Shown piece after piece: positions 1-5,926 of a stretch of 7,940 nucleotides of DNA. How positions within the stretch are numbered: the first letter of the stretch is position 1; the number at the start of each line of letters is the position of its first letter. The notes under the pieces are model-generated. The model did no database searches, was not told the DNA's origin, and saw nothing but the letters and a program-made list of their open reading frames with translations. Source of the stretch: Ulvibacterium sp039819225 (GTDB lineage Bacteria; Bacteroidota; Bacteroidia; Flavobacteriales; Flavobacteriaceae); assembly GCA_039819225.1 (NCBI GenBank), contig JBCBSN010000211.1, positions 1-7,940 of the forward strand, given 5' to 3'. Position numbers and translations under genes: made by a program.

Positions 1-1316
1 GTTTCTAAAACCTCTATTCGCTTTTCCAGTGACTTTTGAGTTTTCTCCTGCGCCAGGATATACAGCGTCAGCTCTTCGATCTTCTCCAAGAGCAGCTTGT
101 TCATCTCTCCCAGTTCCAGGCCGTTGGCCTCCACCTCCCTTGCTGAGGGGATGTTGGGCAAGTGTCCTTTTTCTAGGATATGTGCTTGAATTTCTTTCAG
201 GGTGGGCAAGTCATAACCCTTGGCGAAGACATAGTCCGGCCAATCGCCGCTGATCTGTACCTTGACCTCCTCGGTAATCAATTTACCGTCGATGGCCATT
301 TTATAGTCAGAGGGAATGTCGCGATCCCCAACCTGTACCTTTCCGGAATAACTGGCAATGGTGTTGGCCTCGTTCCATACGCTGTTTCCACCGGAGTCTA
401 TGCCTGAGCCATATACCTCCACTTCGGCCAAGGAAAGGATGTCATTGCTGCGCGGTAAGTAAACCATGATATATCTGGCCACGGTACCAAAAGCGTTTAT
501 GGTTTGTTCGGGGGCATCAATGGCAATACCCAAGGTCGTATAATCATTGGGATCCGTACTATCCAGTGTTCCCAATAAAATGCTAGCTCCATCCAGTCGA
601 TCTGAGCAACAATCCGTCCGGTTGTATATTCGCACCTCGGTTATCCCATATTCCTGGCCAAGATCTACCCGCCACCAGGGATTGTCCTCTATTTCTGTGT
701 GGGTGACCGATCCATTGTCGCGATTGCCATCGGTAATGCCGTCCACGGCCTTCTCGGCAATTTCTCCATTATAATCGCTGGATTGTGAGACGTTCTTGTA
801 GAGGGCGAGGTTTTGTGTCAAGGGTACTTGTCCCGTAGGCACCGAACCGTACACCTCCACTTCTGCCAAAGAAAGCGTTTTGTCCACACCGGGAAGGTAT
901 ACCATAAGATATCTCGCCAGGGTATTGTTCCCGTTTATTGTTTGTTGAGGGGCATCAATGGCAACACCCACGATCGTATAATCACCGGGATCCGTGCTAT
1001 CCAATGTTCCCAATAAAATGTTAGCTCCATCCAGGCGATCGGTACAACAATCCGTCCGGTTGTAGATATGGATTTCGCTTACCTCGTATTCCTGCCCCAG
1101 ATCTAGCCGCCACCAGGGGTCGGTCTCCAATTGTGTGTGGGTAACCGATCCATTGGCCCGGTCGCCATTGGCGTTGCCGTCTACGGCTCGTTCGGCTACT
1201 TCCCCCAAATAATCACTAGATTGTGTGGCCGTCTTGTTCAAGGCAAGGTTTTGTGCCAAGGCCATCTTACCGATTGCGATTAAAATGACAAATAGTATTT
1301 GAGTAGGTGTCTTCAT
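1..1316 (-). CDS. Secreted protein with two F-type lectin domains and tail-fibre-like C-terminus (3' end outside window)
   Basis: The open frame runs 438 codons from ATG at 1316 to the window edge without a stop. An AAGG sits five bases before the ATG. Residues 1-21 form a signal peptide (hydrophobic run, then ALA before Q22), so export is expected. Residues 22-158 and 168-304 are two F-type lectin (eel fucolectin) domains. Each carries the family fucose-binding pattern H-X26-R-X-D-X4-R exactly: H60, R87, D89, R94 in the first and H206, R233, D235, R240 in the second. Each also keeps the adjacent Cys pair (C90-C91, C236-C237) that stacks on fucose in the eel protein. Both end in AEVEVYG. Residues about 314-420 match the domain often labelled 'tail fibre' in Flavobacteriaceae (GKVQVGDR, DYVFAKGYDLPTLKEIQAHI, GHLPNIPSAREVEANG, MNKLLLEKIEELTLYIL), followed by a coiled coil. 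Fucose binding is inferred from the motif; the ligand, for instance algal fucan, and the surface attachment are guesses. Probably only a few C-terminal residues are missing. Confidence 0.85.
   Translation of the reverse strand, partial: MKTPTQILFVILIAIGKMALAQNLALNKTATQSSDYLGEVAERAVDGNANGDRANGSVTHTQLETDPWWRLDLGQEYEVSEIHIYNRTDCCTDRLDGANILLGTLDSTDPGDYTIVGVAIDAPQQTINGNNTLARYLMVYLPGVDKTLSLAEVEVYGSVPTGQVPLTQNLALYKNVSQSSDYNGEIAEKAVDGITDGNRDNGSVTHTEIEDNPWWRVDLGQEYGITEVRIYNRTDCCSDRLDGASILLGTLDSTDPNDYTTLGIAIDAPEQTINAFGTVARYIMVYLPRSNDILSLAEVEVYGSGIDSGGNSVWNEANTIASYSGKVQVGDRDIPSDYKMAIDGKLITEEVKVQISGDWPDYVFAKGYDLPTLKEIQAHILEKGHLPNIPSAREVEANGLELGEMNKLLLEKIEELTLYILAQEKTQKSLEKRIEVLE
405..1253 (-). repeat. 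Tandem duplication of the F-type lectin module inside the CDS
   Basis: Two units of about 411 bases (1253-843 and 815-405 on the minus strand) repeat with a 438-base period, separated by a short linker. Similarity is visible in the DNA as well as the protein: both contain the same stretches around the sugar-binding loop (AACCGGACGGATTGTTG) and around TTTTATTGGGAACA. This points to an internal duplication that is fairly recent or kept similar by conversion. Confidence 0.8.
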
Positions 1317-1513
1317 TTTTTCCTTGTTTTTAATGTCTTTCTTTTTTGAATCGTTTACTTCAAAATCACATGTTACTTCAGGGCATAAGGTGTCCATTCC
1401 TCTTTCGGTTAGAGGAGCATTATGTTCATCCAGGGCAGTCCCAGGCCGTTAAGCCTTGGAACCGTTATAGATTATACCGGCAAATGGCATTTCTGGAAAA
1501 TGGAAATAGGGGT

Positions 1514-1546
1514 GTAGGGCTACATAGTGTGGTTTTTTAACCCTAC
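1514..1546. promoter_or_regulatory. Inverted repeat GTAGGG-N21-CCCTAC, candidate operator
   Basis: GTAGGG at 1514-1519 and CCCTAC at 1541-1546 are perfect reverse complements about 200 bases upstream of the lectin start. The spacing of nearly three helical turns would place both half-sites on one face of the DNA, as expected for a dimeric regulator. No regulator gene is in the window, so function is inference. Confidence 0.25.
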
Positions 1547-1742
1547 TTGTTCATTATATTCAGGGATTAGACCCTAAGCGGAAAAAATTCCCGGCCCAAA
1601 CTTTCCCCCCGAAAAGGCAGAGGTGATAATAACAGGTCGCCTCCTAAGTGGATAGGTAATACAAATAGAAGATGGGGAAAAAGGGTTGGACGATTGTGAT
1701 GAGGTTTTCATTGGAATGTAGGTTAGGTTATCAGATTTGTAC

Positions 1743-1763
1743 TATATAATACTGTATTATATA
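1743..1763. repeat. Perfect AT-only-core palindrome, 10-bp arms
   Basis: TATATAATAC (1743-1752) and GTATTATATA (1754-1763) are exact reverse complements around a single T. It lies between the lectin upstream region and the remnant at 1883-2046. It could be a protein-binding site or a cruciform-forming sequence. It lacks the GC-rich stem and T-run of a normal terminator. Confidence 0.5.
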
Positions 1764-1794
1764 AATAATAATAATACAATTTATACTACTAATT

Positions 1795-1810
1795 TAGTAT
1801 TAAAATACTA
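1795..1810. repeat. Second AT-rich palindrome, 7-bp arms
   Basis: TAGTATT (1795-1801) and AATACTA (1804-1810) are exact reverse complements with a two-base centre. It lies 31 bases from the first palindrome. Both share the element AGTAT/ATACT or ATAC/GTAT. Chance occurrence is possible in DNA this AT-rich. Confidence 0.35.
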
Positions 1811-1882
1811 CTTATTAAAATTATTCAATGATTATTCGATGAACGGCAGCCTTAAATAGTTTGGGTGTTTTGCCCATTTTCT

Positions 1883-2046
1883 TTACGGGTTTTGCTCTAC
1901 TTTTAGATGATTTATTTCTTTGTCATTTTTTAGGATGTAGAGCGTTAGTTCCTCTACTTCCTCTAAAAGCAGTTTGTTCATCTTCACCACTTGCAAGCCG
2001 TTGGCCTCGACTTCCCTTGCGAAAGGAATGTTGGCAGATACCCTTC
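1883..2046 (-). pseudogene. Remnant of a tail-fibre-like C-terminal domain, frameshifted
   Basis: The minus strand encodes NIPFAREVEANG, MNKLLLEEVEELTLYIL and a stop at 1883, closely matching residues 388-421 of the lectin protein (NIPSAREVEANG, MNKLLLEKIEELTLYIL). The DNA aligns without gaps between 55-157 and 1932-2034, with about 79 of 103 bases identical by hand count. Just upstream, the expected GHLPN appears as GYLP in another frame because one base is missing near 2034. Further upstream (beyond about 2046) similarity stops; there is no lectin domain, signal peptide or convincing start. An open frame reaches back to 2233, but its first 60-70 codons look like random AT-rich sequence. It is best read as the decayed 3' end of a paralogous secreted protein. 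The intact C-terminus here suggests the lectin protein also ends shortly after its coiled coil. Confidence 0.7.
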
Positions 2047-2239
2047 CGATGCCCGGACGGTCTTTCTTCCGTACCCTGGCCCCCTGTTCAAGATCCTTCG
2101 GCCTTGAAATTCCCGTTAATATTATGTTATTATCACCATTTCTTCGATATCGTTTCATTTTGTAGGATTTAAATATTTTTAACATTTTAAAAAGAAGTAT
2201 CAATTTGTATAGAATAATTATATTTTCCTTCAAAAGTCA

Positions 2240-2490
2240 GTCTATGATTCGCTTTTTTACCGCCAGTTCCGCTCGGGACAACGGCGCGTCCGATGCCACC
2301 GGAAAGAGACCGTACCCATATCGATAGGGGAATCGCTGAGCTGGGGATTGTAGGGCAGGTCTAAGGAGAATCCCCCGAACTGCCTAGTATCGTTGGCCCA
2401 GGGCCCGAAAGGTAATGGGGGGGATGCTAACGGAAAGGCTATCCGTCGGGATCGGAAATGGCGTCCCCCTTTTTAAAGGGACGAAAGGAC
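2240..2490. other. GC-rich block with several short inverted repeats; no assignable gene
   Basis: This stretch is clearly richer in G and C than both flanks. It holds a series of short inverted repeats: TCGGGAC/GTCCGA (2273-2293, one bulge), GGGGATT/AATCCCC (2343-2349 with 2369-2375), GGCCC/GGGCC around 2396-2406, ACGGA/TCCGT (2430-2446) and CGTCCC/GGGACG (2462-2467 with 2478-2483). On the minus strand, one frame reads protein-like from about 2500 to 2240 apart from one internal TAG near 2384, ending in LSRAELAVKKRIID and a stop. Other frames also look plausible, so coding cannot be assigned. It could be a decayed gene, a structured RNA or an inserted repeat. No known RNA family was recognised. 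Confidence 0.3.
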
Positions 2491-2624
2491 AGGGATAGGG
2501 AACCTAAAATGTGATATACGGGAAATACGCGTTGTGCATGTTCCATGGCATATAGGTTTTATTTGGGACTTAACTTCCTATCGACAAAAATATACTTGTT
2601 AATAGTTGGTTAATTATACGTACA

Positions 2625-2650
2625 AATATATATCCTATTCCATATATATT
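2625..2650. repeat. AT-rich inverted repeat, 9-bp arms
   Basis: AATATATAT (2625-2633) and ATATATATT (2642-2650) are exact reverse complements around the loop CCTATTCC. A T-rich run (2657-2669) follows on the plus strand, which loosely resembles a weak terminator, but no plus-strand gene precedes it. Confidence 0.35.
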
Positions 2651-2856
2651 ATAGGAATTTTTTGTTTTTTCGATAAAGTGTAAACGGCTTTAACACTGTG
2701 CTAAATTTCTATAGTATACCTACTATTTTACGTATTTTTCCACTAGCATGGAGATGGACAGATGGCACACAGGGAGATTTAACCAACCGCAGTACGCCTG
2801 TTGGATGGTAAGGAGAGTAAGCGGATAACCATTACGGGTATTATAACGAAATGTTT

Positions 2857-2873
2857 GCAGTGGCATTCACTGC
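2857..2873. repeat. Short GC hairpin GCAGTG/CACTGC
   Basis: Perfect 6-bp arms with a 5-base loop lie about 215 bases beyond the stop of the minus-strand lipoprotein gene. No T-run follows on either strand, so it is not a standard terminator. It may be chance or part of an mRNA 3' end. Confidence 0.25.
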
Positions 2874-3088
2874 GGTAAGGCACGGTACCTCTTGATAGCG
2901 ATACCATGAAAAACTTCTTATACCAGAAAAATCTATGAAGATATAATCAAGTTGACCCTAACATTCTGGCAGATTTCCGTATTTATCCTTGCTTTTGGAC
3001 AACATTGCTCGTTACGATTGACACCAACCGCTTCATAATACGTAAAAACCAATCTTACCCATTGATTTCAGTATAATGCTCTCAGATC

Positions 3089-4276
3089 CTAATTAAACTG
3101 CTGGCGCGCCAAAATTGACTTTAGTCTGGCCTTAAGGTCTTCTCCGGCATCGTAAACCATTTCCTCGTTGGTAGGAAAAGGTACCGCGGCCAAATCCAGC
3201 AGTGCCACCAGATCATTTTCCAGCGCCCTTTTATCCCCATCATAATTGGCATACACATGCTCAAATACAAATTCGCTGGACAAAGGGTACGAATTTAACT
3301 GTTGTTCCGAACGCAGATCTGTAAAATTCACCATACCTGTTACTTGTGCCGCCTTAAACTGGGTAAATTGATAAAAATTGCAGCGCACCGTACGGAATTT
3401 GTCCACCTTTATTTTGTTGCCCAAACTGTCCTTTACCACATTGCCATTAGTATCCAAAAGGAACTTTTGACCATCCTTGATTTGTTTTTCTTTAATGATT
3501 TCCTTTTCCCTAACCTGTTCAGGGGAAACGTTGATATCCCGAAAGGCCACCTCCATGGCATAATCATATTGTATTTGGGGAAGCGGGTTGGCGTGATAGG
3601 CGGTCCATAGGTCGTTAAGCCCGTAGGTGTTAAAGTTTAACAGTTCTTCTTCCAGTCTGGTCGGGATTATTTGATCGGTCTGGTTGATCATATTTACCTG
3701 TACATAATCCAATCCTTTCCGATGGGCCTCCTCCATTTTTGCAGTACCGTCCTTGTACCCGGGGCTAATTTCATTCAGATAGCTAAAGTCGTCATAGGCT
3801 TGGCGATAGTCTTGTTTCCCGGTACCTGTGCTCAATAATGAAACGCCATTGGCGTAAAGATGCTCCGAAAGTTTTTCCTTGGAGGCCAATAGCCTGTCAT
3901 CATAGGTTTCAAAGGAAAAACGGGCTTGCCTGCCCTCTTCATATATTTCTAGGGGCAACAAAGGTCTTATCGTTTGCTGCATCTCCCTTAATCCATTATA
4001 GCCTTCATAGATAGCGGCATAATGGGCAGGATTTCCGTCCTTTTTTAAAAACTGAATCCGATCTAGCTCACTTAAAGTGTGTTTCTGAAAGGCCTCTTCC
4101 AAGAGCACTACGAAGGGTTGATGGCTCTTTTTGGTTTTGTTCTGCGCAAGATTTTGGATGGCTTTTTCAATAGCACTTCTATAATTTCCGGTATTAATGG
4201 CTTTCTGGGTCTTTTTAACACCACTACAGGCTATGATAAGCATAAAGAGACCCGCATAGCTTAAGAAATTTTTCAT
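3089..4276 (-). CDS. Lipoprotein of unknown function (395 aa)
   Basis: The product starts MKNFLSYAGLFMLIIACSG: a short positive N-terminus, a hydrophobic core and a lipobox (IIA-C17), so lipidation at Cys17 and anchoring to a membrane, probably the outer one, is expected. Residues 20-62 and about 134-190 are helical and resemble TPR-type repeats (INTGNYRSAIEKAIQNL; GKQDYRQAYDDFSYLNEISPGY). Residues about 232-345 look beta-rich and include DTNGNVVKDSLGNKIKVDKFRTVRC. The C-terminus (about 340-390) has YANYDGDKRAL and VPFPTNEEMVYDAGEDLKARL, which I associate with conserved flavobacterial proteins of unknown role, from memory only. No catalytic motif is visible. It follows fahA on the same strand after a 262-base gap, so it is probably transcribed separately. 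I do not recognise a named family. Confidence 0.85.
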   Translation of the reverse strand: MKNFLSYAGLFMLIIACSGVKKTQKAINTGNYRSAIEKAIQNLAQNKTKKSHQPFVVLLEEAFQKHTLSELDRIQFLKKDGNPAHYAAIYEGYNGLREMQQTIRPLLPLEIYEEGRQARFSFETYDDRLLASKEKLSEHLYANGVSLLSTGTGKQDYRQAYDDFSYLNEISPGYKDGTAKMEEAHRKGLDYVQVNMINQTDQIIPTRLEEELLNFNTYGLNDLWTAYHANPLPQIQYDYAMEVAFRDINVSPEQVREKEIIKEKQIKDGQKFLLDTNGNVVKDSLGNKIKVDKFRTVRCNFYQFTQFKAAQVTGMVNFTDLRSEQQLNSYPLSSEFVFEHVYANYDGDKRALENDLVALLDLAAVPFPTNEEMVYDAGEDLKARLKSILARQQFN

Positions 4277-4311
4277 GGCTTAGATTTTATCATTCTACAT
4301 TACAATCCAAC

Positions 4312-4329
4312 AGCCGTGCCAAAACGGCT
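4312..4329 (-). repeat. Hairpin AGCCGT/ACGGCT upstream of the lipoprotein gene
   Basis: Perfect 6-bp arms with a 6-base loop sit 36 bases before the lipoprotein start, in the gap after fahA. No T-run follows on the minus strand, so it is a poor intrinsic terminator for fahA. It may be an mRNA leader structure or operator. A T8 run (minus strand, about 4379-4372) lies between it and fahA but lacks a strong stem just before it. Confidence 0.3.
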
Positions 4330-4538
4330 ACTAATAAGAACGTAAAAGAATGGCGTCTCGTATTAGACCACAAAAAAAATCATGCATTGGGTTGGTCTTG
4401 GTTTTTATGCAACCAGAACCTTTCTTTGCTAATGCGATTTGGAATGGTCATTCCCTCCACCGGATACCATTTAATGATGTAGCCCGTACATTAAGTATGA
4501 GGTACACCCCTAAACCGCTCTCTAAAAGGAAAAGCGAT

Positions 4539-5816
4539 TTATTGGAAAGCGGGCAATAGTTTGGAAGAGACCTCACCAAAACCGATGCGCACATTATCTC
4601 TTTTGCAGTACCCGCGCAAGGTAACGGTATCATGATCTTCTATAAATATACGCTGGGTACCGTCATTAAGCAGTATGGGTCGGGTTCCCTGCCAGGCCAA
4701 TTCCAATAGGGAACCATAGGAATCCGGTGTTGGGCCGGAAATGGTACCGCTTCCCATCATATCCCCACTATTTACTTTACAGCCATTTATAGTATGATGC
4801 GCCAACTGTTGGGCCATGGTCCAATACATATATTTAAAATTGGATTTACTAATAGTGGTGGGAGTACCGTTTTCCGGCATTAGGTCTACTTCCAGGGAAA
4901 TGTCAAAGCTGTGATCGCCATTTTGTTGCAGATAGGGCAGGGGGAGAGGCTCCTGCTTGGGGCTTGGGACCCGAAAAGGTTCCAAGGCATCCAAGGTTAC
5001 GATCCAAGGCGATATGGAAGAGGCGAAGTTTTTGGCCAAAAAAGGTCCTAAGGGTACATATTCCCATTTTTGGATGTCCCTTGCGCTCCAGTCATTAAAG
5101 AGCACCATACCAAAAATGTAATCTTCGGCCTCCCCAACGGGAATGGGTTCTCCAAGAGCATTGGCATCCGTGGTGATAAAAGCCATCTCCAGTTCAAAAT
5201 CCACCCGTTTGGAAGGGCCAAAGACCGGTTCTGTAGCATCCTTGGGAAGGGTCTGGCCCAATGGTCTTTGAACGGGCCTGCCACTGGGCACAATTGTAGA
5301 ACTTCTTCCATGATATCCTACGGGAATATGCAGCCAATTAGGGAGCAAGGCCTTATCCGGGTCCCGGAACATGCTTCCCACGTTGGTCGCATGCTCCTTG
5401 CTGGAATAGAAATCCGTGTAATCCCCTATCTGTACGGGCAATTTCATTTCTATTTCATCCAGGGAAAACAATACTATTCCTTTATGCTCGCTGTTATCGC
5501 GGAGAAGTGGGTTATCACGATCAAATAGCTCCCCGATCCTATTTCGTACGGCCCTCCATGTCTTTTTTCCATCGGATATAAAGTCATTTAAAGTATCCTG
5601 AAGGAAAATATCGTCCGTAAGTGGAATCCCTTCAAAATAACCCAATTGATGCAGGGCTCCCAAATCAATGGCATAATCTCCTATTCGGGTACCAATGGTT
5701 ATAATGTCGTCCCGTGTCAAAAAAACACCGAATGGAATGTTCTGAATGGGAAAATCGGTATCATCGGGCAGCGGCAGCCAAGTTCTTTTTTCGGGGTCGT
5801 TCGTCTTTGTGGGCAT
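4539..5816 (-). CDS. fahA: Fumarylacetoacetase
   Basis: This enzyme cleaves 4-fumarylacetoacetate to fumarate and acetoacetate, the last step of tyrosine/phenylalanine breakdown through homogentisate, in the cytoplasm. The 425-residue product has the N-terminal FAH domain (about 1-115; DFPIQNIPFGVF) and the C-terminal catalytic FAH domain. Residues equivalent to those of the mouse enzyme are present with correct spacing: metal ligands D135, E208, E210, D242; catalytic H142 and E372; R151, Q249, Y253 and K262. Signature stretches include DFYSSKEHATNVG, PNWLHIPVGYHGR, NDWSARDIQKWEYVPLGPF and SGTISGPTPDSYGS. I chose the ATG at 5816 (MPTKTNDPEKRTW) because it matches the usual start of the family and leaves a roughly 30-base leader after the -7 box at 5854-5861. 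An in-frame ATG at 5837 would add seven residues with an almost absent leader. It is divergent from glyA. No other homogentisate-pathway gene is in the window. Confidence 0.97.
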   Translation of the reverse strand: MPTKTNDPEKRTWLPLPDDTDFPIQNIPFGVFLTRDDIITIGTRIGDYAIDLGALHQLGYFEGIPLTDDIFLQDTLNDFISDGKKTWRAVRNRIGELFDRDNPLLRDNSEHKGIVLFSLDEIEMKLPVQIGDYTDFYSSKEHATNVGSMFRDPDKALLPNWLHIPVGYHGRSSTIVPSGRPVQRPLGQTLPKDATEPVFGPSKRVDFELEMAFITTDANALGEPIPVGEAEDYIFGMVLFNDWSARDIQKWEYVPLGPFLAKNFASSISPWIVTLDALEPFRVPSPKQEPLPLPYLQQNGDHSFDISLEVDLMPENGTPTTISKSNFKYMYWTMAQQLAHHTINGCKVNSGDMMGSGTISGPTPDSYGSLLELAWQGTRPILLNDGTQRIFIEDHDTVTLRGYCKRDNVRIGFGEVSSKLLPAFQ

Positions 5817-5853
5817 GGTAAAATTGTTAATTCGCATTTAATAAAATCCAAAT

Positions 5854-5861
5854 CAAATATA
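5854..5861 (-). promoter_or_regulatory. Candidate -7 box of fahA (TATATTTG)
   Basis: TATATTTG on the minus strand fits the Bacteroidota -7 consensus TAnnTTTG exactly, 37 bases before the chosen fahA start. No clean TTTG -33 element lies 19-21 bases upstream; only a T-rich stretch (minus, 5884-5878) is nearby. Transcription would begin near 5847. Confidence 0.55.
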
Positions 5862-5893
5862 TTGTTTTATGCCTATTAAAAATTGGCAATTTG

Positions 5894-5901
5894 TATTTTT
5901 A
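5894..5901 (+). promoter_or_regulatory. Possible -7 box of glyA (TATTTTTA)
   Basis: TATTTTTA matches TAnnTTTG except for the last base and lies 25 bases before the glyA ATG, giving a leader of about 20 bases. A -33 TTTG at the proper distance is not evident, so this is tentative. Confidence 0.3.
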
Positions 5902-5926
5902 CCGCTCATTTAACGCAACATTATAT

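Larger units (their letters stand above)
1317..1882. other. Gene-free region upstream of the lectin gene
   Basis: No convincing coding sequence lies here on either strand; short open frames have no recognisable protein character. The part next to the lectin start (1317-1560) should hold its promoter, but I found no good TAnnTTTG box; the best partial match is TGATTTTG at about 1372-1365 on the minus strand. From about 1735 to 1835 the DNA becomes extremely AT-rich and carries two palindromes listed separately. Confidence 0.5.
2491..3088. other. Gene-free region downstream of the lipoprotein gene
   Basis: I see no coding sequence of credible length or composition on either strand. The part 2570-2745 is very AT-rich with one hairpin-forming repeat. 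The part 2760-3088 has mixed composition, one short GC hairpin and no T-run typical of an intrinsic terminator. The end of the lipoprotein transcript must lie here but cannot be located by eye. Confidence 0.4.

Noticed and set aside
29..1016. Several plus-strand open frames inside the lectin gene
   Set aside because: They lie opposite the long minus-strand frame that has clear lectin and tail-domain motifs, so they are shadows.
1346..1540. Plus-strand open frame of 64 codons upstream of the lectin gene
   Set aside because: No family resemblance and no good start context; it overlaps the probable control region of the lectin gene.
2047..2233. N-terminal extension of the tail-domain remnant as a real 116-residue gene
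   Set aside because: The first 60-70 residues are Lys/Ile-rich and unlike any domain, and the homologous part sits in the frame only after a one-base loss.
2240..2500. Minus-strand protein-like frame ending LSRAELAVKKRIID
   Set aside because: Contains an internal TAG and no start, and two other frames look equally protein-like in this GC-rich stretch; kept only as an unexplained block.
2904..2936. ATG frame beginning MKNFL on the plus strand, like the lipoprotein start
   Set aside because: It stops after 10 codons and the likeness is limited to a common signal-peptide beginning.
1564..3088. Mobile element or phage fragment in the gene-poor left part
   Set aside because: No transposase or integrase motif, no terminal inverted repeats paired with target duplications, and no tRNA attachment site were found.
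4496..4515. Motif GGGGTGTA downstream of fahA resembling the sequence at 1510-1516
   Set aside because: Short match in a non-promoter position; likely chance.
4448..4633. Minus-strand frame overlapping the end of fahA and the following gap
   Set aside because: It overlaps the fahA coding end in another frame and has no recognisable features.
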